64,000 nt of DNA from Trichococcus collinsii (GTDB lineage Bacteria > Bacillota > Bacilli > Lactobacillales > Aerococcaceae), in the NCBI RefSeq assembly GCF_900107505.1, contig NZ_FNQH01000004.1, positions 124,001-188,000 on the forward strand, written 5' to 3'. Position numbers and translations under genes: made by a program. This document shows, piece by piece, positions 18,406-27,191 of this stretch; within the stretch, counting starts at the first letter, position 1; the number at the start of each line of letters is the position of its first letter. The notes under the pieces are model-generated. The model ran no database searches. It worked only from the letters and a program-made list of their open reading frames with translations, and was not told the DNA's origin.

Positions 18406-19998
18406 TTAAATCGGCCTTTGTTCGACCAACTGATCGAATGCTTCCCTGACTTGCGGAACATCCAGCCCCACAATCACTTGGAACGCCTTTCCATTTCTGA
18501 CGAGACCATGAGCGCCGCCTTCTTTGAATTCCGCATCGGTTGCCACCAATGCTTCATTCGCCACCGTGACGCGTAGCCTTGTCGCACAGTTGTTCACCTC
18601 GACAATGTTATCAACGCCACCTAAAGCTTCCATATAATGCGCAGCTCTCACAGTGTACGGATTTCCTGCCAACTCGCCAGCATTTTTCTTGGCTTGCTTT
18701 TCCCGATACTCTTGTTTGCTGTACATCTTGACTTCTTCCGCATCTTCACGCCCAGGTGTTTTCAGGTCATATTTCAGAATGGCGAATCGGAACACAAAGA
18801 AGTAGATGACACTGAAAGCAAAGCCGACTGCGAAAAGCGTCAGGACCGATCCCATATGATTGATCGACATCGGAATGATGAACTGCGACAGGTTCGTGAT
18901 CAACCCACCACCGATATCTCCGACAACTCCGAAAGCATATACGGTCGCGCCTAAAGTTGCCGCCAACAAAGCATGAACCAAGAACAACTGCGGTGCGATG
19001 AAAAGGAACGTGAATTCGAACGGTTCCGTGATCCCGGAAAGAATGGCGGTCAAAGCTGTAGGTATCAACAGCGCCAATGTTTTTTTACGCTTCTCAGGAC
19101 TGGCTGTCGTATAGAAGGCAGCCGCAATCCCCAAAGGTGCGAACAGCTTGGAAACATTGTGCAGCGCAAATCCTCCTTCAGGGAACAACTCTTTCAAAGG
19201 CGCACTCGACTGTGCGAATGTATTCAGGTTTTCCAACCAAGCGGCGGTCAACCCACCTTCGACCACCGCTGGCCCAAAGATAAACGGTTGATAGATGAAG
19301 TGGTGCAAGCCCGTCGGAATCAAAATTCTTTCGAGGAACACGTACAGCCAAACGCCGAATGTACCGGAACTGGCCATGAAGCCTTGTGCTGATCCGATGC
19401 CGCTTTGGATGATCGGCCAAATCCAAGCCGTCAAAAACGCTACGGGCAACATCAGGAAGAACCCAATGATCACGACTAACGAAGAACCTTGGAAAATACC
19501 GATCCAATCAGGCAATTTCTTTTCGAAATAGCGATTGTGGATCCACACAACAATTGCCGCAATCAAGATAGCACCGATTAAATTAGTGTCCAGCGTCTTA
19601 GTCCCGGCGATCATTTTCAGACCACTGTTACCGCCGACTTCTTGGGTGAAGTCAACATTGAATGTCGGTCCCATCAGCTGAAGAATTTTGCTTAAGAAGT
19701 TGTTGAATGTGGTATAGACAACGAACGACTCCAAAGCTGCACGAGCATTTGCTTTTTGCGCCAATCCCATAGGCAAACCAATAACGAATAATAACTCAAT
19801 CTGATTAAAAACTGTCCACCCACCGGATTCAACAACCGCCCAGAAGTTTTTCCATATCGTTCCTTCGGCTGCGATTCCACCAACCAGCATTTCATTTTGG
19901 AACATGATCGAGAGCGACAAGATAATCCCTGCAAAAGCGAATAATAAAACAGGTGTAAACATGGCGCCACCAAAGCGCTGCAATTTCTGCATCATCAT
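18406..19998 (-). CDS. glvC: Alpha-glucoside PTS EIICB
   Basis: 530-residue PTS transporter with an EIIC domain (about 1-420; GITEPFEFTFLF) and a C-terminal EIIB domain (about 445-530) whose phosphorylated Cys is in NNCATRLRVTV. No EIIA is attached, so it too needs a trans EIIA. It resembles GlvC/MalB-type maltose or sucrose-isomer transporters. First gene of an operon with the GH4 enzyme and the RpiR regulator. AAGGAGATG precedes three tandem ATG codons; a cre-like box lies about 90 bases upstream. Confidence 0.92.
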   Translation of the reverse strand: MMMQKLQRFGGAMFTPVLLFAFAGIILSLSIMFQNEMLVGGIAAEGTIWKNFWAVVESGGWTVFNQIELLFVIGLPMGLAQKANARAALESFVVYTTFNNFLSKILQLMGPTFNVDFTQEVGGNSGLKMIAGTKTLDTNLIGAILIAAIVVWIHNRYFEKKLPDWIGIFQGSSLVVIIGFFLMLPVAFLTAWIWPIIQSGIGSAQGFMASSGTFGVWLYVFLERILIPTGLHHFIYQPFIFGPAVVEGGLTAAWLENLNTFAQSSAPLKELFPEGGFALHNVSKLFAPLGIAAAFYTTASPEKRKKTLALLIPTALTAILSGITEPFEFTFLFIAPQLFLVHALLAATLGATVYAFGVVGDIGGGLITNLSQFIIPMSINHMGSVLTLFAVGFAFSVIYFFVFRFAILKYDLKTPGREDAEEVKMYSKQEYREKQAKKNAGELAGNPYTVRAAHYMEALGGVDNIVEVNNCATRLRVTVANEALVATDAEFKEGGAHGLVRNGKAFQVIVGLDVPQVREAFDQLVEQRPI

Positions 19999-20087
19999 TT
20001 TTCATCTCCTTTTGTTTTTTGAAATCCTTTCCATGTGACTACTATAGCACGGGAAAAAGGGCCCAACAATAAGCTGGACCCCTTTAG

Positions 20088-20101
20088 GGAAAGCGTTCTC
20101 A
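20088..20101 (+). promoter_or_regulatory. cre-like box upstream of EIICB
   Basis: GGAAAGCGTTCTCA matches the CcpA consensus TGNAANCGNWNNCW except for the first base. It lies upstream of a possible -10 TATAGT (minus strand, near 20042-20047). Confidence 0.4.
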
Positions 20102-20165
20102 CACTGGCCTTTTTACCATTTCCCGGGAAATTTCTCAAGGGGTTTGTCTAGGTATCTACAAGACG

Positions 20166-20265
20166 TGCCAATGCGCACCCCCCTTCATTATATTGAATCC
20201 TCCGCAAGCGTTCGAAGCCAAGTTCGACGGAAAAAAATATCCTTGCATCTCCGACCATTAAGAGT
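20166..20265 (+). pseudogene. Remnant of a second mapP 3' end
   Basis: Translation reads FEAKFDGKKYPCISDH then stop, against TYEVKFDGKKLPIVSDHYG at the end of mapP (15051-15869). The preceding DNA (ATGCGCA, TATATT, CCGCAAGC) also aligns with the mapP stretch coding for LRIDYIFSDQPQA. Indels break the frame and only about 100 bases remain, so it is not functional. A strong terminator follows, as behind mapP. The region 19999-20717 holds no other convincing gene. Confidence 0.75.
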
Positions 20266-20272
20266 TTGAGGT

Positions 20273-20319
20273 TTTGCGAACTTCCTTTTTATCAGCTAAA
20301 TAAAAAGGAAGTTCGCAAA
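20273..20319. terminator. Bidirectional terminator behind the mapP remnant
   Basis: Perfect 18-base arms (TTTGCGAACTTCCTTTTT and its complement) around an 11-base loop. The stem carries its own T-run on one side, so it could work in either direction. Confidence 0.75.
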
Positions 20320-20431
20320 CCATAAAAATGATCCGAGGACATCCTCTTTACTGTGGGCTCAAACTGTCTCAACAAGTAAAGTTGAGATCAGCCACTGTTC
20401 ATTTATGCACATATCTTGCCGTCATATTTCG

Positions 20432-20617
20432 TCAACCGGTTGATCTGTAATGACATTTTGGATGCAACTGCAGGACACTGGGATGTTCCGCCGCGATTTC
20501 ATCATAGCGTTTCCGCTCATCCTCGTCGCCCAACCTCTCGGGCAAATAAGTTTTTTTGAATGGTTTTTGTTTAAAGAGCTGTCTTCTCATATTGTTTTCA
20601 ACCTGTATCTCAGACAT
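20432..20617 (-). other. Doubtful 61-codon reading frame
   Basis: A charged 61-residue frame (MSEIQVENNMRRQLFKQKPF at its start). No ribosome binding site precedes it and I recognise no family. It may be the tail of a decayed gene. It is listed only because nothing else explains 20320-20660. Confidence 0.2.
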
Positions 20618-20660
20618 ATTCAGGAAGAGATTTTATACTTACTAAGGAGTCCACACAGAA

Positions 20661-20703
20661 AAGAAAAGAGTGAATTCAGCTGAGCTGAATTCACTCTTTT
20701 CTT
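20661..20703 (-). terminator. Terminator of the aga/lac operon
   Basis: Perfect stem with 21-base arms (starting AAGAAAAGAGTGAATTC) and a one-base loop, 15 bases beyond the lacD stop. On the minus strand the arm ends in a T-rich stretch. Confidence 0.85.
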
Positions 20704-20717
20704 AATTTATTATCGTA

Positions 20718-21710
20718 TTATTCTACTGTGATTTTTTCAGACCATGGTGTTGCAGTTTTTTCAATGACAGCATTCAGATCTTCGATATTTTTACGTCCAA
20801 CTGTCTGTAACCATTCTCTTGCAGCATCAACGCCATCGCGGGCGAAAATGACTACTGAGTCTTTCCATGTTGCACGACCACACAGTACACCATTGAATGT
20901 CGATCCGCCTTCTTTTGCGAATTCCAATGTTTTTTGGAATAATTCTGCGGAAACACCCGCACTCAAGAAAATGAATGGTAATTCTGTCGCTTCAGACTGT
21001 TCTTTGAAGAATGCTAAAGCTTCTTTACGTGTGTGAACAACTTCACCCTTTGAAAATCCTTCAACATAGTTCATGTTGACAGGGACTTCCATTTTCAGCA
21101 CATCCACAGCATAGCGCGGATCAGAGAATACTTTCATGGATTCAATGACTTTGCGTGGTTTTAATTTTGCATATTCAGAAGAATTCACATCGATATTACT
21201 TGCATCATACGTTACAATTTCAAGAAAGAAAGGAATATCTTCAGCAATACATTCTGAACCAACACGTTCCACAAAGCCATGTTTTTGATCATTTATTGCT
21301 TCATCTTCATCTATATCGTAATATAGCAAAATTTTTACGGCATCTGCCGGGATTTCCTTGATGCGTTTCGCAGACCAGACTCCCAATAAATCAGGCAGAC
21401 GGCCTACTTCTGTTGCATCATAACCTGTTTCTTCATATGAAATTAATAGACCCGCATTTTCGTCGCGTAAACCTGCCGCAGGCAGACCATATTCGGGATC
21501 CAATAAGATGGAAGATGAATATTTCGTCAATTCTTGAGATACTAGCTTTTTGAAGTTGATAATGCCTTCATCCCCAATATTTGTTGTGCTGTTATCAGCA
21601 ATCATTTTTTTCAGTGATCCTCTTTGGTCAATTGCCAATGCTGCAATGACATTGTTTCGGTCGGAAACTTTCTTTAAATATTCGTATTTTCCCTTTGTTA
21701 ATGTATGCAT
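20718..21710 (-). CDS. lacD: Tagatose-1,6-bisphosphate aldolase
   Basis: 330-residue class I aldolase of the LacD family. It splits tagatose-1,6-bisphosphate into dihydroxyacetone phosphate and glyceraldehyde-3-phosphate. Family features include VIAALAIDQRGSLKKMI at residues 21-37 and SSILLDPEYGLPA. Length equals LacD. It is the last gene of the operon and finishes galactosamine breakdown started by AgaS. It lies 19 bases after lacC. Confidence 0.96.
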   Translation of the reverse strand: MHTLTKGKYEYLKKVSDRNNVIAALAIDQRGSLKKMIADNSTTNIGDEGIINFKKLVSQELTKYSSSILLDPEYGLPAAGLRDENAGLLISYEETGYDATEVGRLPDLLGVWSAKRIKEIPADAVKILLYYDIDEDEAINDQKHGFVERVGSECIAEDIPFFLEIVTYDASNIDVNSSEYAKLKPRKVIESMKVFSDPRYAVDVLKMEVPVNMNYVEGFSKGEVVHTRKEALAFFKEQSEATELPFIFLSAGVSAELFQKTLEFAKEGGSTFNGVLCGRATWKDSVVIFARDGVDAAREWLQTVGRKNIEDLNAVIEKTATPWSEKITVE

Positions 21711-21729
21711 GAGTACACTCCTTTAATTT

Positions 21730-22671
21730 TTAGATCTGAGTTATTTTTATTTGTTCATAATAGAAATCATAGTTTTCGCAGTTAATGTATCCGGTCCGCT
21801 CTTCCAACGTATTCAATACACCGGTGGTCATAGCCATCTTCAACAAATCTTCGTCAGTGCGTCCGGCTTCAAGAGCCTTCGCTATACCTGCTACTGTCGC
21901 ATCCCCAGAACCCACTGGGCTAATGGCCGTAATTCTAGGAACTTCAACATGGTAATACTTATCATGGTGTTTGGCAAAAGCACCTTCACTTCCCATAGAG
22001 ACAATAATCCATTCTATGTCACGGTAACGCGGGCCTTCCAATACGGCCTTTAATTCCTTCCAGTTTCCATCAAAAGCTTTATCTTCCAGTGCGCTAAGTT
22101 CACTGATATTCGGCTTGATAACGGTCGGTCTGATGTTGGTGGTTTCCAAAACTCTTCGGAATGGTTCCCCGGATGTGTCTAGGACAACCAGGATATTTTT
22201 TGCATTTGCATGTTCAATCATTTTCACATAACAATCCTGCGATAATCCTCTAGGTAGACTTCCGGAAATCGTGATGACGGAAATTTGATTATCCATCAGC
22301 ATACTGGAAAAATGCAGTAGGAAATCAGTCTCTTCTTGGTCACTTAAAATCGGGCCATCTTCCAGAATCTCTGTTTGATTGCCTTCATGCAAAATGGCAA
22401 TACAATTCCGCGATTCTTTGGTCGTTCGATAGAAGTTATGTTGAATTTTTTGTTGATCCAATTGTTCTTGGATATATTCGCCGATAGTCCCACCGATTAT
22501 TCCGGTCGCCACTACTTTACAGCTGAGTTGTCTTGCGACACGGCTTACATTCAAGCCCTTCCCGCCTGCTGATTTAGATACATCCGCTACTCGGTTGACA
22601 TCATTGATGATCAGCTTTTCCAGTGGATAAGAAATATCCACAGAAGGATTCATAGTTACTGTTAAAATCAC
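21730..22671 (-). CDS. lacC: Tagatose-6-phosphate kinase
   Basis: 313-residue PfkB-family sugar-phosphate kinase. Motif 1 is KSAGGKGLNVSRVAR (residues 33-47) and motif 2, with the catalytic Asp, is SPVGSGDATVAG near residue 253. It converts tagatose-6-phosphate to the bisphosphate for LacD. PfkB members also include 1-phosphofructokinase, but the direct neighbours LacD and AgaS make LacC the clear choice. Confidence 0.94.
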   Translation of the reverse strand: MILTVTMNPSVDISYPLEKLIINDVNRVADVSKSAGGKGLNVSRVARQLSCKVVATGIIGGTIGEYIQEQLDQQKIQHNFYRTTKESRNCIAILHEGNQTEILEDGPILSDQEETDFLLHFSSMLMDNQISVITISGSLPRGLSQDCYVKMIEHANAKNILVVLDTSGEPFRRVLETTNIRPTVIKPNISELSALEDKAFDGNWKELKAVLEGPRYRDIEWIIVSMGSEGAFAKHHDKYYHVEVPRITAISPVGSGDATVAGIAKALEAGRTDEDLLKMAMTTGVLNTLEERTGYINCENYDFYYEQIKITQI

Positions 22672-22727
22672 ACTTCCACCTCATTTACCGGTTGAGCACA
22701 GCTAGCCCAACTATCTTCAAAAATACA

Positions 22728-22752
22728 TCCAACGGCAACCGGTGCCGTTGGA
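22728..22752. terminator. Short stem-loop between PTS EIID and lacC
   Basis: Perfect arms TCCAACGGCA/TGCCGTTGGA with a 5-base loop and no T-run. It may lower expression of lacC-lacD or protect the upstream mRNA. Confidence 0.5.
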
Positions 22753-22795
22753 CAATAAACAATTCAGGCAATACTATATGCGCTTGTATTGCTGC

Positions 22796-23836
22796 TTACC
22801 AAATGGACGGCCAAATTCCGAACCCAGACCCTATCAAGCCAAGTACCAACAATAGTCCGATAGCTTTCAAGGGTGTCCAATTCCTCTTCACAAAGAAGAA
22901 ATACAGCATCAAGGTTAAGGACAATGGAATCAATTGTGGTAAAATACCATCCAAAATACTTTGGATATTGATTGTTACTGGTACTTCTTCAAATTCATTG
23001 TAAGTGATTTGCTTGTCGCCATTCGAAAGTTCACGAATGCTAGCGCCCTCAGCCAGAACAGGCTCACCTGTGGTAGCATCGATAACGGGTTCTCCAGCTT
23101 CATCCATACTGTAGATTTGATCAGCATAATTATCCAATGCACCGGCATCGACAACAGTAGTGATGGCTACAGTTTCAAATGTACTCCCATTGGGAATTTC
23201 AACGCCTAATTTAGTTGCACCATAAAGACTTGTTAATGCACCGACGACGAAAATCCCTAAGATGCTGGCAGCACGTGTGAATTCTTTTGCGTTCTCGGTC
23301 AGAAGTCCTATTGCATCCGTGCCTAATTTGTATGACCAATTCATCAAGAAGAACCGGATACCGAATTGCGCTGCGTTGAAAACCAGCAGGAAGATGAATG
23401 GTGCCGCGATATTACCGGTCAAAGCCATGTTTGCAGTGATACCCGCTGTGATCGGAACCAAAGTGAACCAGAACAGTGCATCACCGATGCCGCCTAAAGG
23501 ACCCATTGCAGCAACACGTACGGCGCGGATAGTTGGAATATCTGTTTTATTCTGTTCAAGTGATAATACAATACCCATTACGAATGTTACCAAGAATGGA
23601 TGCGTGTTGAAAAATTCCAAGTTATGCGACATGGAAGCGGCTAAGTCATCTTCATCTGTATGGATTTTTTTCAGACCCGGTAAAATTCCGTATAACCATC
23701 CGTTTGCCTGCATCCGTTCGAAGTTGAAAGAAGCTTGCAGAAACAATGAACGCCATACCATTTTATTTAATGTTTTCTGATCAAGTTGAGGGGCTGCCGT
23801 TGTGTTTTTATATGTATCTGGAATGTTATATGCCAT
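22796..23836 (-). CDS. PTS EIID with an enlarged loop (GalNAc-type system)
   Basis: 346-residue EIID, about 75 residues longer than the EIID proteins at 31069 and 43113. The family core is present (SLFLQASFNFERMQANGWLY; MGPLGGIGDALFW). The extra length lies before the last membrane segment, near residues 225-300, and is polar and acidic (DEAGEPVIDATTGEPVLAEG). The ATG at 23836 has GGAGG inside the EIIC end; the gene overlaps EIIC by 11 bases. With EIIC, EIIB and EIIA of this operon it should import N-acetylgalactosamine or a GalNAc-containing sugar. Confidence 0.93.
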   Translation of the reverse strand: MAYNIPDTYKNTTAAPQLDQKTLNKMVWRSLFLQASFNFERMQANGWLYGILPGLKKIHTDEDDLAASMSHNLEFFNTHPFLVTFVMGIVLSLEQNKTDIPTIRAVRVAAMGPLGGIGDALFWFTLVPITAGITANMALTGNIAAPFIFLLVFNAAQFGIRFFLMNWSYKLGTDAIGLLTENAKEFTRAASILGIFVVGALTSLYGATKLGVEIPNGSTFETVAITTVVDAGALDNYADQIYSMDEAGEPVIDATTGEPVLAEGASIRELSNGDKQITYNEFEEVPVTINIQSILDGILPQLIPLSLTLMLYFFFVKRNWTPLKAIGLLLVLGLIGSGFGIWPSIW

Positions 23837-24638
23837 CTTCTTCACCTCCGTCAGTTGTCACACCTACGTTTACAGTCTTGAACTTTGTTTGTATTTGGTA
23901 ATCCCAGAATGCAAAGCCGAAGCCGATTAATGCTAGTAGTAATAAGGCAGATCCGCTTAAAGCTGGAATACCGGCTACGATATTTGCTAGAGCGAAGCCA
24001 ATGAAATAGAATCCCCACATTTCGCGTGAAACCATAACTTTTAATAGAATTGCAAACCCGACATAACGCATCATACCACCGGCCGCACTTAAACCACCCA
24101 TTAACCAAGCTGGAATAGCACCTACTACAGAGTCTCCGAAAGCAGCTCCACCGATAAAGAATAGCGTTACGATAACACCAAAGATAAGTCCTAATATTGT
24201 CATTGCCAGATAATTCAGTTTCTCGATACCCTTATGATCCGCATTGTGTGCATACTTGTCAGCTATTGACATCATTGGAGACATTGCTGAAAAGATTAGC
24301 GTCACACCATACTGACCAAGCAACGAGAACGGTACCGCAGTCGCTACGGCAACGGTTGGTTCCAACTTCAACGAGATTGCCAAAATTGTCGCCATGATAC
24401 CCCCAATAACGGCATTAGGTGGTTGGGCTCCCCCAACCGGCATGTTCCCTATGGTCATCAGCTGATAGGTACCACCGACAATCAATCCTGTGGTTACGTC
24501 GCCCAAAATCAAGCCAATGACCGGACCCATAACAATTGGTTGATACAGCGACTCCAAGAAACTGAATTGATCAATTGCGGCAATGAAAGTTACAACGAAA
24601 ACGAGAATGATTTGAATAATGCTGTAATCAAATTCCAT
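23826..24638 (-). CDS. PTS EIIC (GalNAc-type system)
   Basis: 270-residue mannose-family EIIC with several membrane segments. Family motifs are VMGPVIGLILGDVTTGLIVG and GGTYQLMTIG. It is part of the permease encoded at 22796-25994. The subunit type is certain; the substrate is inferred from the GalNAc catabolic genes in the same operon. Confidence 0.94.
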   Translation of the reverse strand: MEFDYSIIQIILVFVVTFIAAIDQFSFLESLYQPIVMGPVIGLILGDVTTGLIVGGTYQLMTIGNMPVGGAQPPNAVIGGIMATILAISLKLEPTVAVATAVPFSLLGQYGVTLIFSAMSPMMSIADKYAHNADHKGIEKLNYLAMTILGLIFGVIVTLFFIGGAAFGDSVVGAIPAWLMGGLSAAGGMMRYVGFAILLKVMVSREMWGFYFIGFALANIVAGIPALSGSALLLLALIGFGFAFWDYQIQTKFKTVNVGVTTDGGEEDGI

Positions 24639-24667
24639 TATGTATTTCCCCTCTCAAATTGAAACGC

Positions 24668-25144
24668 TTAACTATATAATTTTGATACATCTTCAGCTGC
24701 CATCGTTGGTACACGTCGAATTTCCAGTTCTACGCCCTTCTCCTGAAGTTTTTTGAAGGCTGCAATATCATTCTCATCAACAGCAACAGATGTTGCTACT
24801 TGACGCTTCCCTTCGGACATATGCATATTACCGATGTTGACCTTCTTGATAGGTACACCTCCCTCCACTAATTTCAAAACGTCTGAAGGATTCTCACAAA
24901 TGATAAAAATCTTCTGACGCTCAGTTGCTTTATGAATAATTTCAATGGTTTTTTCCAAAGTGAAGTAACGTGTAGCTACTCCGGATGGTGCCGCCATGTC
25001 CATTAAGCCTTGCCTCATTTTGTCTCCTGCAACTTTATCATTCGCTACGAGAATCAGGTTGGACCCTAAAGTTGAGTTCCATTGGGTGGCCACCTGTCCG
25101 TGAATGAGTCGATTATCTATTCTTGTCAATAATATGTTTGGCAT
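24668..25144 (-). CDS. PTS EIIB (GalNAc-type system)
   Basis: 158-residue mannose/sorbose-type IIB with phosphorylation site His15 in LTRIDNRLIHGQV. It receives phosphate from the EIIA at 25551-25994. About 130 bases with a cre box separate it from the yajC-like gene upstream. This gap is unusual in an otherwise tight operon and may hold an internal regulatory point. Confidence 0.94.
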   Translation of the reverse strand: MPNILLTRIDNRLIHGQVATQWNSTLGSNLILVANDKVAGDKMRQGLMDMAAPSGVATRYFTLEKTIEIIHKATERQKIFIICENPSDVLKLVEGGVPIKKVNIGNMHMSEGKRQVATSVAVDENDIAAFKKLQEKGVELEIRRVPTMAAEDVSKLYS

Positions 25145-25179
25145 GGTATTGCTCCTCTCTTGACTATCTACCTTTAAAA

Positions 25180-25193
25180 AGGATGCGCTTACA
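25180..25193 (-). promoter_or_regulatory. cre box inside the aga operon
   Basis: TGTAAGCGCATCCT on the minus strand fits the CcpA consensus TGNAANCGNWNNCW at every position. It lies between yajC and EIIB, so CcpA could act as a roadblock there or at an internal promoter that I cannot define. Confidence 0.55.
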
Positions 25194-25274
25194 AAACTCG
25201 CAGGATTGCTGGACTTTTTATTTAATTAAAATCCATTGGACACTCACCAAAAATACTTTCTGAACAAGGCTGCT

Positions 25275-25550
25275 CTATTTCATGATTTCAGAAATGGCAT
25301 ACCGGGAAATCGTCATGATGGCCCCAGATTTCACTTGGATATCCACCGTATCGGTACCGACTGAACTGACGACCCCATAAATACCATTTGCAAAACTGAC
25401 TTTTTGCCCTTTAGCAAGCGCTGTATGCAACTGAGAGAAATGTTCTTTCTGCTTCTTCACACCACGAAAGCTCGTCAAGTAATAAACAATAAGCACCAGG
25501 ATAATGAAGGCTATCATCACGATGGATGAACCTAATATGATTTCCCACAT
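25275..25550 (-). CDS. yajC: YajC-family small membrane protein in a PTS operon
   Basis: 91-residue protein with one N-terminal membrane helix (residues 4-26) and a small soluble domain typical of YajC (KGQKVSFANGIYGVVSSVG; VDIQVKSGAIMTISRYAI). YajC is known as an accessory Sec subunit, but YajC-like genes also occur in PTS operons, for example the pneumococcal hyaluronan operon. Its role there is unknown. It directly abuts the EIIA gene (EIIA stop at 25551). A second PTS-linked copy lies at 42392-42676. Confidence 0.88.
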   Translation of the reverse strand: MWEIILGSSIVMIAFIILVLIVYYLTSFRGVKKQKEHFSQLHTALAKGQKVSFANGIYGVVSSVGTDTVDIQVKSGAIMTISRYAISEIMK

Positions 25551-25994
25551 CTAAATCCCCTCCATTTCTTCGTTTTCTTGCTCTTCCTTATCTACCGGCA
25601 GTTTGGGATGTTGGACACCCTGCATTCCCACTTGCACGGCTTGCTCAGCCAATGCGTCCACATCTTCACTGTAGGTACGCCCTAAGCCTATTTCAATCAG
25701 CATAGGCAAATTCGTTCCGGTGATAACCTCAACCTTATCGTACTCGGATGCCTTGATCATAGCTGTACGGAATGGCGTCCCTCCCATTAAATCAGTGAAA
25801 ATGATGACACCATCCGTATGCTGACGCAAGTTTGCTATGGATTCCTCCATATTATTTTCAAACATTTCCAGTGAATCTTCTTCAAAAAATGGAACGACTG
25901 CATAGTGTTCTTGATCTCCTCCAATCATTGTTAATGCCTTTGTCATTCCAATTGCAAATTCTCCATGTCCAGTAACAATACAACCAATCATCAA
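25551..25994 (-). CDS. PTS EIIA (GalNAc-type system)
   Basis: 147-residue mannose-type IIA. The phosphorylated residue is His10 in IVTGHGEFAIGM; FTDLMGGTPFRTA is the second family motif. It has a longer acidic C-terminal tail (DKEEQENEEMEGI) than usual. It donates phosphate to the EIIB at 24668. Confidence 0.94.
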   Translation of the reverse strand: MMIGCIVTGHGEFAIGMTKALTMIGGDQEHYAVVPFFEEDSLEMFENNMEESIANLRQHTDGVIIFTDLMGGTPFRTAMIKASEYDKVEVITGTNLPMLIEIGLGRTYSEDVDALAEQAVQVGMQGVQHPKLPVDKEEQENEEMEGI

Positions 25995-26010
25995 ATCACC
26001 TTCCTTATTT

Positions 26011-27165
26011 TCATTTATACTTCATATAAGCTATCTTTCCGTCTAAATAAGTTTCTTCCAATTCTAAATTTTCATTCAATACAATAAAATCCGCTGCATG
26101 TCCTTTAGCGATTTGTCCGCAGACGCCATCGATGCCAACACTTTGGGCGGGAATAAAACTCGCCATTTTTATGGCCTCAGCGGGTGTGGCAATCCCCCAT
26201 GATACGACGTTTTGCACCGCCTGAATAAGTTCAAGAACACTGCCTGCCAAGCTATCGTCGGATACCAATCGTGCGGCGCCATCCTTGATCAAAACAGGGA
26301 ATTCTCCCAGCATCGACTCTCCTTCTCCGAGCCCACCACCACGCATGCAGTCGGTAACCAATACCGTCTTATCACGGCCGTGGCCATCCATTACAACTTG
26401 AGTGGATACCGGATGCACGTGATGGCCGTCGCAAATCAGTTCATCGAATACATTCTTTAGAGTTATGGCTGCTCCGACAACGCCTGGTTCACGATGATGA
26501 AGACCGCGCATGCCATTGTATGTATGTACAAAAATGTTCGCACCATGTTCAACGGCCTCTTTGCACTGCTCATAGGTGGCTTCTGTATGGGCAATAGCCG
26601 TACGGATATTATGTTCTGTTGCATAATCAATAAAATCCAACGTACCCGCTCTTTCTGGGGCCAACGCAATTTTTTTCACGTTGCCTCTAGCTAATTTTTG
26701 CCATTTGGCTAGTTTTTCGATAGAGGGATCTCCCATGTATTTAGGATTCTGAGCCCCTTTATATTTTTCACTAAAGAACGGTCCTTCCAAGAAAATCCCC
26801 TGTATTTTCGCGCCCCGGATGCTAGTTATGTTCTCTCCGATCATGGCGCATACAGCATCCAGTTGTTCCGTCGAGGCAGTTAGTGTCGTCGGAAGGAATG
26901 ACGTTACTCCACAGGAAAGGATCCCCTCGGCAATAACATTTAGCCCTCCCAAATCGTTGTCCATCACGTCGTGGCCTTTATAGCCATGAATATGTGTATC
27001 GACCAAACCCGGAGCGATCCGTTTGCCGCTATAGTCGATAATGTCGCCAGCTGATGGTTTTTCGCTTGTAAATGACCCAAATTTACCTTCTGTTATCTCG
27101 AGGTAACCTGGTCCCTTTTCTCCATCGGTGAAATAAAACGTTTCCGCGAAAACATATTTTTTCAT
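26011..27165 (-). CDS. nagA: N-acetylhexosamine-6-phosphate deacetylase
   Basis: 384-residue amidohydrolase of the NagA/AgaA family. It removes acetate from GlcNAc-6-phosphate or GalNAc-6-phosphate. Metal and catalytic motifs are LVDTHIHGYKGHD, the Glu in FLEGPFFSEKYKGAQNP, IAHTEATYEQ, FVHTYNGMRG and the catalytic Asp in VLVTDCMRGGG. Because it sits between agaS and a PTS with lacC-lacD downstream, GalNAc-6-phosphate is the likely substrate, so agaA may be the better name. The ATG at 27165 has AAGG in front. Confidence 0.93.
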   Translation of the reverse strand: MKKYVFAETFYFTDGEKGPGYLEITEGKFGSFTSEKPSAGDIIDYSGKRIAPGLVDTHIHGYKGHDVMDNDLGGLNVIAEGILSCGVTSFLPTTLTASTEQLDAVCAMIGENITSIRGAKIQGIFLEGPFFSEKYKGAQNPKYMGDPSIEKLAKWQKLARGNVKKIALAPERAGTLDFIDYATEHNIRTAIAHTEATYEQCKEAVEHGANIFVHTYNGMRGLHHREPGVVGAAITLKNVFDELICDGHHVHPVSTQVVMDGHGRDKTVLVTDCMRGGGLGEGESMLGEFPVLIKDGAARLVSDDSLAGSVLELIQAVQNVVSWGIATPAEAIKMASFIPAQSVGIDGVCGQIAKGHAADFIVLNENLELEETYLDGKIAYMKYK

Positions 27166-27191
27166 TTTCAAGCCTTCTTCTCTTTTGTTAT

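Noticed and set aside
20432-20617. 61-codon frame as a genuine gene
   Set aside because: No start signal and no recognised family; kept only as a low-confidence feature.
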